Positions 51,151-59,606 of a stretch of DNA of 64,000 nt are shown piece by piece (the first letter of the stretch is position 1; the number at the start of each line of letters is the position of its first letter). The notes beneath the pieces are model-generated. The model was not told the origin of the DNA. It saw only the letters and a list, made by a program, of their open reading frames with translations, and did no database searches. Position numbers and translations under genes: made by a program. The stretch covers positions 1,922,001 through 1,986,000 of the forward strand of contig NZ_JAAOYM010000001.1 of the NCBI RefSeq assembly GCF_011761185.1. The letters are read 5' to 3'. The stretch comes from Saccharomonospora amisosensis. Lineage in GTDB: Bacteria > Actinomycetota > Actinomycetes > Mycobacteriales > Pseudonocardiaceae.

Positions 51151-51593
51151 CTGACACCCGTGACGAGGTGGCCCGGCTGACCGCCGATGTCGTGCTGTTC
51201 GCCCGAACCCCCGACACGGGGCCGCGGGTGTTGCTGATTCGGCGGGGCTGGCCACCGTTTGAGGGCCGGTGGGCGTTGCCGGGTGGGCACGTCGACCTCG
51301 GCGAAACCACCGAGGCCGCTGCGGTGCGGGAGTTGGCCGAGGAAACCGGTATCCGGATCGGCACACCCCTGGCCCTGTCCGGGGTGTACGCCGACCCGGG
51401 CCGCGACCCCAGGGGCCGGTACGTCACCGTCGCCTACACCTGCCAGGTCGGGCGTGTGATCCCTGCTGTGGCGGCGGATGACGCCACCGCGGCCCGCTGG
51501 TTCCCCGTGACCGACGTCCTCGCCGAGCCGGGCCTGCTGGCGTTCGATCACCACGCGATCGTCACCGACGCCCTGCAGCGGGGGGTGTGGTGA
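51147..51593 (+). CDS. Nudix hydrolase of the transfer operon
   Basis: 148 residues from ATG 51147. Nudix box [20 protein letters not shown] followed by [25 protein letters not shown] is the first strand region. It ends with [18 protein letters not shown]. Nudix proteins are recurrent in AICEs (Pra of pSAM2 was described as an activator of replication and contains a Nudix domain), so a role in element control is plausible but not shown. Confidence 0.86.
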   Translation: MTDTRDEVARLTADVVLFARTPDTGPRVLLIRRGWPPFEGRWALPGGHVDLGETTEAAAVRELAEETGIRIGTPLALSGVYADPGRDPRGRYVTVAYTCQVGRVIPAVAADDATAARWFPVTDVLAEPGLLAFDHHAIVTDALQRGVW

Positions 51594-51787
51594 TGGCCAA
51601 GAAGGAGTTGGTGCACATCACCGCGAAGAAGTCGTGGTGGTCGGGCCGGATTTGGGCGCTGTGCGGGGCGACGCAGGAGGCGGGCCGCTACCAGACCGAC
51701 ACCTGGCGCCTGTTCGCCCTGCCAGGCCCCGCATGCCCCGCCTGTGAGCGGATCGAGCGGGACCGCAAGAGCGGGGGCCGGTCATGA
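51593..51787 (+). CDS. Small Cys-containing AICE protein
   Basis: 64 residues (ATG 51593; GTG 51587 or 51590 possible). It contains three Cys, LCGA and PACPACER, which with a His could bind zinc. KKSWWSGRIWALCGA is notable for its Trp content. No family recognised. It overlaps both neighbours. Confidence 0.6.
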   Translation: MAKKELVHITAKKSWWSGRIWALCGATQEAGRYQTDTWRLFALPGPACPACERIERDRKSGGRS

Positions 51788-52263
51788 CCGTACGACTGAG
51801 CGATGTCCCCGGCCCGGCGCACTCCGCCAAGACTGCCGCCGGGCCGGGACTCCCCCACCAGCCGAATCAGCATTCGATGGGAAGGGTTTGGATGGTAGGC
51901 GAGGAGATGCCGGAGTGTGCTGCGGTGGTGCTGGCGCGGCGGCAGGTGGCCGGTTTGCGTGCGCTGGCCGATCTGCTTCAGCGGCGGCCGGAGCTGGCCG
52001 AGCACCTGCGATTCGGTCTGTGTCACATCGGTGAGCCGTTGGTCAACCCAGATGGTGACGCCCGTGGCGTGCTGGAGGCGTTCCGGGTGGCGGCCGAGGA
52101 CAGCCCGGCCGCGGTGACGGTGGTCAACGATCCGGATCGCTGCCGGGTGGTGGCCGACTTCGACGGTGGCGTGGTGGTCGCGATGTGGGCCGATGCCGAC
52201 GTGATGGCCCCTCGCCCACAGTTCCCGACCTACGTGCCGCTGGGCGGGGGTGAGGACCGGTGA
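51784..52263 (+). CDS. Hypothetical AICE protein
   Basis: 159 residues. An unstructured start is followed by a globular part (AAVVLARRQVAGLRALADLL, RGVLEAFRVAAEDSPAAVTV, GGVVVAMWADADVMAPRPQF). Not recognised as a named family; a later start near 51892 (MVGEEMPECA) would drop the unstructured part. Overlaps its neighbours by 4 nt. Confidence 0.62.
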   Translation: MTVRLSDVPGPAHSAKTAAGPGLPHQPNQHSMGRVWMVGEEMPECAAVVLARRQVAGLRALADLLQRRPELAEHLRFGLCHIGEPLVNPDGDARGVLEAFRVAAEDSPAAVTVVNDPDRCRVVADFDGGVVVAMWADADVMAPRPQFPTYVPLGGGEDR

Positions 52264-52697
52264 ACCCGCGCCGCCGCCCCCGGCAGGTCGTGGCCGTGTT
52301 CGACGGTCGCACGCACCACGTCGCCTGGTGCCGGGGCTTTCAGGACGGGTTGCCGGTGTTCGGCTGGGGCGAGGCCCCCTCGACGCTGCTGACCCGTTCC
52401 CAGCTTCGCGAGGCCGGGTTACGGCCTGCGGGGCAGGATCCGGTGGCGCTGCTGGTGTTCCGGCACCACCGCCCCTATGCGCGGGAGACCGTGGCGGAGC
52501 TGTTCTCAACGGTGCGTGCCGCACTCAAGCGGATACCTACCCCGGCTCAGCAGGCCGCGCTAGGGCGGGCTCTGGCAGCACGGCGGGTCTGCCGCGAGTG
52601 CGGGCGGGATGTGGGCTACTGCGTGCCGACCTCCACCCGGCAGTGCTGGGACTGCTTCGACCTCGACCATCGCACAGCGTTGGGGGAGGTGGCCTGA
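52260..52697 (+). CDS. RRQRL-motif-type zinc-binding protein
   Basis: 145 residues. LLTRSQLREAGLRPAGQDPV matches the (R)RQLR-AGLRP block of the RRQRL-motif zinc proteins common on actinobacterial elements. The C-terminal half has the zinc ribbon CRECGRDVGYCVPTSTRQCWDC in two parts (CxxC ... CxxC). A role in DNA or RNA binding is likely but unknown. ATG/GTG overlap with the gene before, and GGGGGAGG at its end serves the next gene. Confidence 0.72.
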   Translation: MNPRRRPRQVVAVFDGRTHHVAWCRGFQDGLPVFGWGEAPSTLLTRSQLREAGLRPAGQDPVALLVFRHHRPYARETVAELFSTVRAALKRIPTPAQQAALGRALAARRVCRECGRDVGYCVPTSTRQCWDCFDLDHRTALGEVA

Positions 52698-52698
52698 C

Positions 52699-52914
52699 AT
52701 GTCGGTGTTCGACGTGGTGCAGCAGCACGGTCCCTGGCGTGTGGCTGGGTTCGTGGCCGCGCTGGCAGTGTTTTTGCTGCTGCACCTGCTGCGCTGGCCC
52801 CTGGCGCTGGGCGCACGGGTGTTGCTGGCCGCTCAGTCCGGTTTGGACCAGCGCATCACCAACGCCATCACCCCCGACACGAACGAGCGTGTGAGGAGGA
52901 CCGCCCATGTCTGA
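52699..52914 (+). CDS. Small single-pass membrane protein
   Basis: 71 residues from ATG 52699, preceded by GGGGGAGGT. One membrane segment (RVAGFVAALAVFLLLHLLRW) then a short cytoplasmic helix. It resembles the short Spd-type proteins encoded beside the transfer genes of AICEs. Overlaps the next gene by 8 nt. Confidence 0.7.
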   Translation: MSVFDVVQQHGPWRVAGFVAALAVFLLLHLLRWPLALGARVLLAAQSGLDQRITNAITPDTNERVRRTAHV

Positions 52915-53278
52915 GCTGAACCGCCCCGAACCCGCCTCGGCCGAGTTGGCTGCCCGCGCCGGGCACGGTAACCGCGCCGACGTGCTCGCCTCGACGGTGG
53001 GCTACTGGACCCCGGAGATCGCCGTTACGGCCGCGGTCGGTGGTGGCGGGGCGTGGCTACTGCACCCCGCCGTGCTGCCTGTGGCGGGTGCGCTGCTGGC
53101 CGCGCGGATCGTCGCCGCCCGCGTGGCCCGCCGCCGGGCGGAGCGGCAGCAGGCCGAGCGGGCTGCCCGCCACACCAACGAGATGACCGTCGAGGACAGC
53201 AACACCGGGGCCGAGGCCGGGACCGGTACCGGTACCGGCACGCGTGGTGGTGCCGGTGTGTGGGGAGGGATCGCGTGA
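52907..53278 (+). CDS. Membrane protein upstream of the DUF2637 gene
   Basis: 123 residues, ATG 52907. Hydrophobic segment AVTAAVGGGGAWLLHPAVLP and VAGALLAARIVAARVARRRA form a hairpin-like membrane unit; the C-terminus is low complexity with four Gly-Thr pairs. Probably a spread (Spd) protein acting in intramycelial plasmid transfer, by context. Its stop shares one base with the next start. Confidence 0.65.
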   Translation: MSELNRPEPASAELAARAGHGNRADVLASTVGYWTPEIAVTAAVGGGGAWLLHPAVLPVAGALLAARIVAARVARRRAERQQAERAARHTNEMTVEDSNTGAEAGTGTGTGTRGGAGVWGGIA

Positions 53279-54582
53279 TGACCACAACCACGAACACAAC
53301 CACGAACACAACCACGGGCACGGGCACGGGCACGGGCAGGAACAACGCCGACGGCGCGGGTGGGGGCGTGAATGGCCATCCGGTGCGGTGGGTGCGCAGC
53401 GAGGATGCCTCGTCGCGGTGGGGGCAGGCGTGGGTGCCTGAGCCCGGGCAGGGTGCGGATGACGCCAGCATTTGGGGTGGAGAGGTGCCGGACCCGGCGG
53501 GGTTGGCCGCGGCGGTGGGTCGGGCGCACCGCACGGTGGAGCTGCAAACCGATCCGGCGTTGCGGCAGGCGAAGAGCCCGGGTGATCTGGCGGCGGATCT
53601 GGCGCAGGAACGCACGCATCGGGAGTTGCAGCGCGGCTATGAGGACGCCGTGTTCCGGGTGGAGTTGGAGGAACAACGTCGGGGTTTGGAGCATCACAAG
53701 CGGTTGTCGCAGCGGGCGCGGGAAGCGCGGGAGGCCGCGGCGGACGCCGCGCAGCGCCGGGATCATTTGTTGGATCCCACCACGGCGTTGGTGCGGTTGG
53801 ACCGGGCCCGGCGGTGGGCGCCGATCGTGGCGCTGCTGCCCGCGGTGTTCGCGATGATCGCCGGGGCGGTGAACGTCGGGGTGGAACTGACCCGACTCAA
53901 TCCCCACACCGTGGTCATCAACTGGGTGATTGAGCCGTTGTTGACGGTGCCGATCGTGGCCATCCTCATCGCCCAGATCGCCGGGGCGGTCCCGGCCGTG
54001 GCCGAGGCCAAGACCGCGCTGACCAACCCGTATGTGCGGCTGGAAGTCGCCCTGTTCACCGCCGCCGCCGGGCTCAACGTGGGGCTGCACTACATCCCCA
54101 CCCGCGACGGCAACACCAGTGGCGGTGGTGTGGGGTCGGTGGTGTGGTTGATCGTCCCCGTCGGGCTGGCGGTGTCGATGCACCTTGTTCCGGCCCTGTT
54201 GAACGATCTCACCGCCCGCTTCGTCGCGGCGAAGAACACCCTCGCCCACCCCTGGCCCGACCCGGTTCTTCCCACCCCCGATGACCTGCATGGGAAGAAC
54301 CCCGACGAGGCGGCCGGGAAGAGCCCTGGCGAGGACGCTGCGGACAACGTTCGGGAGAACCCCTCTGGGGACGGGAGGAAGGCCAACGTCCTGGCTGGGC
54401 CGAGGAAGACGTCGTTGGCGGAGCATCGGGCGAGGCTGGCCGACCTCGTCGCGGCTGGGGAGATCGACCCCGCGACGGCGGCGGTGAACGCGGTCGCCAA
54501 ACGGCTGGGCTGCCGTTGGGACCGCGCCCGCGCCCTACTCGCCGAAATCACCACCAACAGCCACCGCGAGGGGCAGCGATGA
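53278..54582 (+). CDS. DUF2637 Spd-like membrane protein
   Basis: 434 residues from ATG 53278 with GGGGAGGGA upstream. The N-terminus is Thr/Asn/Gly repeats. A coiled region (LAQERTHRELQRGYEDAVFR) leads to four membrane segments (WAPIVALLPAVFAMIAGAVN, LLTVPIVAILIAQIAGAVPA, LEVALFTAAAGLNVGLHYIP, SVVWLIVPVGLAVSMHLVPA), the DUF2637 unit. The C-terminal HTH-like block reads RLADLVAAGEIDPATAAVNA and KRLGCRWDRARALLAEI. Proteins of this kind accompany TraB in AICEs. Confidence 0.84.
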   Translation: MTTTTNTTTNTTTGTGTGTGRNNADGAGGGVNGHPVRWVRSEDASSRWGQAWVPEPGQGADDASIWGGEVPDPAGLAAAVGRAHRTVELQTDPALRQAKSPGDLAADLAQERTHRELQRGYEDAVFRVELEEQRRGLEHHKRLSQRAREAREAAADAAQRRDHLLDPTTALVRLDRARRWAPIVALLPAVFAMIAGAVNVGVELTRLNPHTVVINWVIEPLLTVPIVAILIAQIAGAVPAVAEAKTALTNPYVRLEVALFTAAAGLNVGLHYIPTRDGNTSGGGVGSVVWLIVPVGLAVSMHLVPALLNDLTARFVAAKNTLAHPWPDPVLPTPDDLHGKNPDEAAGKSPGEDAADNVRENPSGDGRKANVLAGPRKTSLAEHRARLADLVAAGEIDPATAAVNAVAKRLGCRWDRARALLAEITTNSHREGQR

Positions 54583-56798
54583 CCCACCACAACCACGAAC
54601 ACAACAACCAGACCCACCCGGGTATGGGAGGGAACGTGGTGCCGTTCCGCCCCGACACACGCCCCCTACCGGAGTCGGAGGTGGTGGTGGACGCGGAGCT
54701 CGTGCAGGAGCCGCGGGAGACGTTCAACACCCGTCGCTTGCCGGTGCCGCATATCAGTGAGCAGGCCCGGCAGCGGATGGCGCAGACCGCGGTGGAGTTG
54801 CGGCGGGTGTCGGCGCCGTATGTGGTGACCGGCAGCCGGGCGGTGGTGCGGCATGGGTTGTATGTGGGTGCGGGGGCGGCGGTGGTGGCGCGTCGGGTGC
54901 GGGATGCGCGGTCGAACTCGCCGTATCTGCGGGCGTTGCGGGCGGCGGAGGCCGCTGGGGAGTGGGATCGGGCTGATCAGTGGGCCGAGCGGATCGAGCG
55001 GGCGAAGCGGGATCGGCATGAGCGGCGCATGGATTGGATCGCTGCCCCGGTCAAGCTGGCGAAGGCGGTGGCCGTGAGCGCCGCGGCGGGGATCGGGTTG
55101 CTGTTGGCGCTGGGGGTTGTGTTGGCGGTGGCTGACGGGAGTGTGGGGATGGTGTTGGAGCCGATCGGCGCGGCGATCGACACGATCCGGTTCCTGTGGT
55201 GGTTCGGCACCGCCTACGGCGCGTTCCTGCTCACCGGTGGGATGGGTGTGGGGCTGCTGTACCTGTGGGATCAGGGCCGCCGGCACGGGGGGTGGCAGCC
55301 CCGCTGGGCCGTGCCCGAGCAGCCGGTGCCGGGGCGGGATGTGGTGCCCGATGAGGGGGCGATCCTGTCCGCGTTGCGGGAGTTGGGGTATGGGCCGTTG
55401 ACGCGGGCGTTCAAGGACGGCTGGCAGCCCCGCTGGGTGTCGCCCACCACGCGGGTCGGTAAGGGCTGGCACACCCAGTTGTTGCTGCCGCGGCAGGTGC
55501 CGGTGGAAGAGATCGCCAAACGCAAGGGCGTGCTGGCGCACAACCTGCTGCGCAAACCGATCGAGGTGTGGCCCACCGAACCCAAGGACCAGCCCGGTGT
55601 GCTGGATCTGTGGGTGGCCGATCAGGGCATCCTGACCGGGCCGGTGGATCCCTGGCCGCTGCTGCACGAAGGTGCCACGGACTACTTCAAGGGTGTGCCC
55701 GTGGCGGTGGACGCCCGCGGCGAGCTGATCACCGCCAAGCTCATGGCCTGCAACTACCTCACCGCCGGGATCATGGGCTCAGGCAAATCGAGCTTCGTGA
55801 TCTGCCTGCTGCTGGGGGCGATGCTGGACCCGTTGGTCGACATCGACGTGCACGTGCTGGCCTACAACGTCGACTACGACCCCATGAAACCCCGCCTGCG
55901 CACCCTGGTGAAGGGCGACGAGGAAGAGCACATCGAAGCCGCCATGACCACCCTGCGCACCCTCGTGGGCGAGGTGTCCGAACGCGGCCGCATCCTGGAA
56001 GAACTCGGTGGCGAGGAAGCGAAACTGACCCGCGACATCGCCGAAGCCGACCCCCGCATGCGGCCCCGCGTCGTGGTGTTCGACGAGGTGCACGAACTGT
56101 TCACCCACAAACGCCACGGCGAGGAAGCCAAGGAACTGGCGTTGAAGGTGACCAAAAAGGCCCGCAAGACCGGGATCACGCTGCTGTGGGTCACCCCCGA
56201 CGCCGACGCCAACAGCCTGCCCCGCGGGATCTCCAAAACCGCCTCCCACCGGGTCGCGTTCGCCATCAACGACCACCAAGGCAACGACGCCATCCTCGGC
56301 ACCGGCATGCACAAACGCGGCTACTCCGCCACCACCCTCGTGGCCGGGGAAGACGTCGGCACCGCCATGGCCGCCGGGTTCGCCAAAGTCCCCGGCCTGA
56401 TCCGCTCCTTCTACATCCGCAAGGAGAAAGGCACCGACGAAATCACCCCCATCGTGCAGCGCGCCCTGGCCCTGCGCGAGGAACACGGCATCACCCCCAC
56501 ACACGACCACGACAACCCCACCGCGGTGGCGGATCCGTTGGCCGACATCGCCGCCGTCCTCGGCAAGCGGCCCCGGATGAAGACCCGCGAGGTGCTGCAA
56601 CACCTCGCCGAACGCAACCCGGCCGCCTACCGCGACTGGAGCGCGCAACGGCTCACCGCCTACCTCGCGCAGTACCACGCCGAGCCCTACAAAACCGAAG
56701 GCGCCATGCAGGTCTCCACCGCCCGCATCCACGAAGCACTCACCGAACGCAACCACCACGACCCCGACAACAGCGACGACAGCGGCGGCGGATGGTGA
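54579..56798 (+). CDS. FtsK/SpoIIIE-type conjugal DNA translocase (TraB-like)
   Basis: 739 residues from ATG 54579. Two membrane segments around residues 160-185 and 203-230 (AAAGIGLLLALGVVLAVADG, FLWWFGTAYGAFLLTGGMGV), then the motor domain with Walker A GIMGSGKSS (about 398-406) and Walker B RVVVFDEVHELF (about 495-506). The C-terminus has a winged-helix-like part (RMKTREVLQHLAERNPAAYR). It pumps double-stranded DNA between mycelial cells as a hexamer. Overlaps the DUF2637 gene by 4 nt. Confidence 0.9.
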   Translation: MTHHNHEHNNQTHPGMGGNVVPFRPDTRPLPESEVVVDAELVQEPRETFNTRRLPVPHISEQARQRMAQTAVELRRVSAPYVVTGSRAVVRHGLYVGAGAAVVARRVRDARSNSPYLRALRAAEAAGEWDRADQWAERIERAKRDRHERRMDWIAAPVKLAKAVAVSAAAGIGLLLALGVVLAVADGSVGMVLEPIGAAIDTIRFLWWFGTAYGAFLLTGGMGVGLLYLWDQGRRHGGWQPRWAVPEQPVPGRDVVPDEGAILSALRELGYGPLTRAFKDGWQPRWVSPTTRVGKGWHTQLLLPRQVPVEEIAKRKGVLAHNLLRKPIEVWPTEPKDQPGVLDLWVADQGILTGPVDPWPLLHEGATDYFKGVPVAVDARGELITAKLMACNYLTAGIMGSGKSSFVICLLLGAMLDPLVDIDVHVLAYNVDYDPMKPRLRTLVKGDEEEHIEAAMTTLRTLVGEVSERGRILEELGGEEAKLTRDIAEADPRMRPRVVVFDEVHELFTHKRHGEEAKELALKVTKKARKTGITLLWVTPDADANSLPRGISKTASHRVAFAINDHQGNDAILGTGMHKRGYSATTLVAGEDVGTAMAAGFAKVPGLIRSFYIRKEKGTDEITPIVQRALALREEHGITPTHDHDNPTAVADPLADIAAVLGKRPRMKTREVLQHLAERNPAAYRDWSAQRLTAYLAQYHAEPYKTEGAMQVSTARIHEALTERNHHDPDNSDDSGGGW

Positions 56799-57093
56799 GG
56801 GAGGCACCCGAATCCGAGGGAGTTTTCCCTCACCGCCTCCCTCACCCGCCTCCCTCACCCTGACCAGCCACAACAACCACCGAGGGAGGCCAGGGACCCA
56901 CCCGGCCACCCCCACCAAAACCCCCACAAGCCACACCCACACCACCGGCAGGCGGCTCCCTCCCCGGGACACCGCCCCGGCACCCCCTACCCACAAGCCA
57001 CTACACACCGTAACCAACGCGAGTCGAGTAGAGGTGATCGCCATGACCACTCACGCCCACACCACACCCCCCGCTGGACGTGAAAGGAACCCC
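56799..57093. other. Repeat-rich gap after the translocase gene (clt candidate)
   Basis: About 295 bp without a credible gene. The strand is rich in C and A. GAGGGAG/CTCCCTC occurs repeatedly (about 56798, 56817, 56838, 56849, 56881, 56964), including the direct repeats cgcctccctcaccc at 56837-56863. TraB-type proteins bind short GC-rich repeats in the clt locus, usually next to traB. Location and repeats suggest such a locus; the known GACCCGGA octamer is not present in exact form. Confidence 0.5.
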
Positions 57094-57225
57094 ATGCACA
57101 CCCCCACCACCCGCAGGCGCCACACCCCGCGCCGCCTCCTCGCCCGGTTCATCGCCACCTGCGCCACCTGCGGCGCACCCATCCCCGACGACCAGGTCAT
57201 GTGCACCGTCTGCGCCGCCAAGTAA
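57094..57225 (+). CDS. Mini zinc-ribbon protein
   Basis: 43 residues from ATG 57094, with GAAAGGA at good spacing. The basic N-terminus (TTRRRHTPRRLLARF) is followed by CATCGAP and CTVCAAK, two CxxC pairs 16 residues apart, a small zinc ribbon. Upstream ATG 57043 is in frame but lacks a site. Function unknown. Confidence 0.65.
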   Translation: MHTPTTRRRHTPRRLLARFIATCATCGAPIPDDQVMCTVCAAK

Positions 57226-57332
57226 CCGAGCTGCTGCCGGGCCGGTGACCGGACCCCACGTGCCTCACCGGCCCGGCAGCCACCACAGCAACAGCCACAC
57301 CCTCGTCTCGTCCGGAAAGGACACCCGCCACC

Positions 57333-57413
57333 ATGCACACCCACACCACCACCCCAACACCCACCATCGCATCGGCTGCCGTGTTGGCCTGCCGCGCGGG
57401 GGGTGAGCGTTGA
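57333..57413 (+). CDS. Very short ORF ahead of the metalloprotease-like gene
   Basis: 26 codons from ATG 57333 (MHTHTTTPTPTIASAAVLAC, then RAGGER), preceded by GGAAAGGA, ending in TGA that shares its A with the next ATG at 57413. The ribosome site and coupling suggest that it is translated, perhaps only to feed ribosomes to the next gene. No function can be given. Confidence 0.45.
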   Translation: MHTHTTTPTPTIASAAVLACRAGGER

Positions 57414-57847
57414 TGGGCCTGTTCGGACCCCGCCGCGACCCCGGCGACCCCCGCCAACTCCAGATCGCCGTCCACGAACTTGGCCACGCCTGGGTGTGGA
57501 AGGCACACGGGCTGATCATTCGCGGGATCGAGCACACCGGCAGCGACGGCACCTGCCACGTACGCCACTACAGCGACACCGACTCCCTACGCGCCTACGC
57601 CATCGGCCTGTGGGCCGGATTCGAAGCCGAAGACCACTGGCTCCGCGCCAACGGTCTCGGGCGAGCCAGCCGAAGCACCAGCTCCTACGACATCCGCCAA
57701 TTCCGCCGCACCAACCGCGAACTCGGCCCCAACAGCCTCTCCGAAGCCAAAGCCCGATCCCTGGCCCGCAAAACCGTGCACCGCCACTGGAACGCGATCG
57801 AGGCTGCCGCCCCACGCCTGATCACCAAGGGACGCCTGTCCCTGTGA
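57413..57847 (+). CDS. HExGH metalloprotease-like protein
   Basis: 144 residues from ATG 57413. Near residue 21 it has AVHELGHAWVWKAHG, the HExxH zinc motif in the form seen in FtsH (M41) peptidases (AVHEAGHAVV). A third ligand may lie in FEAEDHWLRANG. No ATPase domain and no membrane helix are present, so if active it is a stand-alone small peptidase. Function in the element is unknown; decay to a non-catalytic binder is possible. Confidence 0.68.
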   Translation: MGLFGPRRDPGDPRQLQIAVHELGHAWVWKAHGLIIRGIEHTGSDGTCHVRHYSDTDSLRAYAIGLWAGFEAEDHWLRANGLGRASRSTSSYDIRQFRRTNRELGPNSLSEAKARSLARKTVHRHWNAIEAAAPRLITKGRLSL

Positions 57848-57876
57848 CCCGCTACCGGCAGGAAGGACCACACGAT

Positions 57877-58674
57877 ATGTGCCGCTCATCCGCTGACGGG
57901 GGCCGCCGCTGCCCAGGCAGCAGCGCCGCCCGCACCCGCGCCCTCGGGACCGCCCGCAAGCAGGTCGAACGTGCCCGCAAACACCTCGACACGGCCCGCG
58001 CCCACGGCGATACGGCCGCGATCGAACAGGCGCAACACCGGCTGCAGCAGGCAAAGCAGCACCTCGCCCACACCCACGCTGCCCACCCCCGCGAGAACAC
58101 CGCAGGTCAACAAGAGGGACACGACACCATCCACGAAAGCCAGGCCACGCCCATGACACCCGGGCAGTGGGCCGACGAGCAGATGCGCCGGATCGAGAAC
58201 CGCGCCCGCGCCTCCCTGAACCTGCCACCACTACCCCCACTGCACCCCGACAAGACCAGCCCCAACACGGCAGGTCAGCCGGGGGGACACGACACCACCG
58301 CGAACGACACCCCGTGCGAGCCCGATACGAGCAGCATGGTCGGGGGCACCGCGACGGTGGGCGTGCGGGCCGCTGGCGACGTCTCCCGCGCCACCGTGGT
58401 CATGACCAACGGCCACACCACGGTCACCGGCGGCACCGGCACCGCAGGGCAGGCCGAGGAGGTCATGCGCCGGGCTCGTGAGAACGCCCGGCAGGCACGA
58501 GCACGGGCCCGGCAGGCGCGACAGCAGGCCCGCACCGAAGCCGAGACCACACTCGAGAGCGGTAGCCACGCCAGCACTGTTCACCACCCAGGCGGCTCGA
58601 TCACCAACGTCACGGCCGGGACGGTCGGCATCCAAGCCGCCCGCCAACACGGCAACACCGTCCACACCGACTAA
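57877..58674 (+). CDS. MCRS-start coiled-coil hypothetical protein
   Basis: 265 residues from ATG 57877 with GGAAGGA upstream. It begins MCRSSADGGRRCPGS, an N-terminal Cys-bearing motif found on many proteins of actinobacterial phages and elements. A helical part (RKQVERARKHLDTARAHGDT, QAQHRLQQAKQHLAHTHAAH) follows, then a Gly/Thr-rich beta-repeat region (ATVGVRAAGDVSRATVVMTN) and a second coiled coil. No known domain. The longer upstream frame overlaps the previous gene and is not coding. Confidence 0.7.
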   Translation: MCRSSADGGRRCPGSSAARTRALGTARKQVERARKHLDTARAHGDTAAIEQAQHRLQQAKQHLAHTHAAHPRENTAGQQEGHDTIHESQATPMTPGQWADEQMRRIENRARASLNLPPLPPLHPDKTSPNTAGQPGGHDTTANDTPCEPDTSSMVGGTATVGVRAAGDVSRATVVMTNGHTTVTGGTGTAGQAEEVMRRARENARQARARARQARQQARTEAETTLESGSHASTVHHPGGSITNVTAGTVGIQAARQHGNTVHTD

Positions 58675-58718
58675 ACCCCTGCACACACCAGGGACACGAC
58701 AACCCCGGAAGGTTCACA

Positions 58719-59606
58719 ATGGACACCACGGCCATGACCGTGAACGACAACCCGCTCATGGAGTGGGCGCTGTATCTGGCCGCGATGGGCTGGCCGGTGT
58801 TCCCGCTACGGCCGGGCACCAAGCGCCAGCCCGCGGTGAAGGACTGGGAAAACCGCGCCACCCGCGACCCCGACCGTATCCGCCGATGCTGGAGTGCTGA
58901 CCGCTACAACATCGGCGTGGCGACCGGCCCGGCCGGGCTCGTGGTCGTCGACCTGGACGCCCCCAAGGACGGCGAGGACGGGCCGGACGGGGCGAGCGCG
59001 CTGGCCGAGTTGGCCGCCGAGCGTGGCGGGCCGCTGCCCGCGACGTTCACCGTGGCCACGCCCTCGGGTGGACGGCACTGGTACTACCGCTGCCCACCCG
59101 GTGTGCGGCTGCGCAACACCCAAGGCCACATCCGCGCCCGCGTGGACACCCGCGCCGGAGGCGGATACGTGGTCGGGCCGGGCTCGACCACCCCCGAGGG
59201 CGGCTACGAACTCCTCGACGAGCGCGACCCGATCGACCTCCCCGCCTGGCTGGTCCAAGCCTGCGCCGAAAGGCCCGTGACGGCCCTGTCAACGCCCGTT
59301 CAGATCCGCTCTCACAACACCAGCGCCTACGCGACGGCCGCGCTGCGGGGCGAGTGCCAACGGGTGCGACAGGCGCAACCAGGCCGCCACAACGAGGTGC
59401 TGTCCTCGGCCGCTTACACCATCGGCCGCAAAGTCGGAGCCGGGCTCATCGACCACCACACCGCCCGCGCCGACCTCATCACCGCCGGAAACACCCTCAT
59501 CGGCCCCGACCACTGGCCGCCGAATGCCCGCGAGGTCGCCCGCGTCGTGGACGCCGGGCTCACCAAAGGCGCCACCAACCCCATCCACAGCAAGGAGATC
59601 GCCTGA
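58719..59606 (+). CDS. Bifunctional DNA primase/polymerase (Prim-Pol)
   Basis: 295 residues. Prim-Pol domain: LAAMGWPVFPLRPGTKRQPA, NIGVATGPAGLVVVDLDAP with the metal-binding DxD (about 74-80), ATPSGGRHWYYRCPPG with the active His, and RAGGGYVVGPGSTT. It should start replication of the excised element. The C-terminal 100 residues are helical. It lies four genes before the integrase; its stop overlaps the DUF5131 start by one base. Confidence 0.9.
   Translation: MDTTAMTVNDNPLMEWALYLAAMGWPVFPLRPGTKRQPAVKDWENRATRDPDRIRRCWSADRYNIGVATGPAGLVVVDLDAPKDGEDGPDGASALAELAAERGGPLPATFTVATPSGGRHWYYRCPPGVRLRNTQGHIRARVDTRAGGGYVVGPGSTTPEGGYELLDERDPIDLPAWLVQACAERPVTALSTPVQIRSHNTSAYATAALRGECQRVRQAQPGRHNEVLSSAAYTIGRKVGAGLIDHHTARADLITAGNTLIGPDHWPPNAREVARVVDAGLTKGATNPIHSKEIA

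Noticed and set aside
55779-57050. Minus-strand frame opposite the TraB-like gene
   Set aside because: Val/Gly-rich antisense artefact with no domain; the plus strand holds clear Walker motifs.
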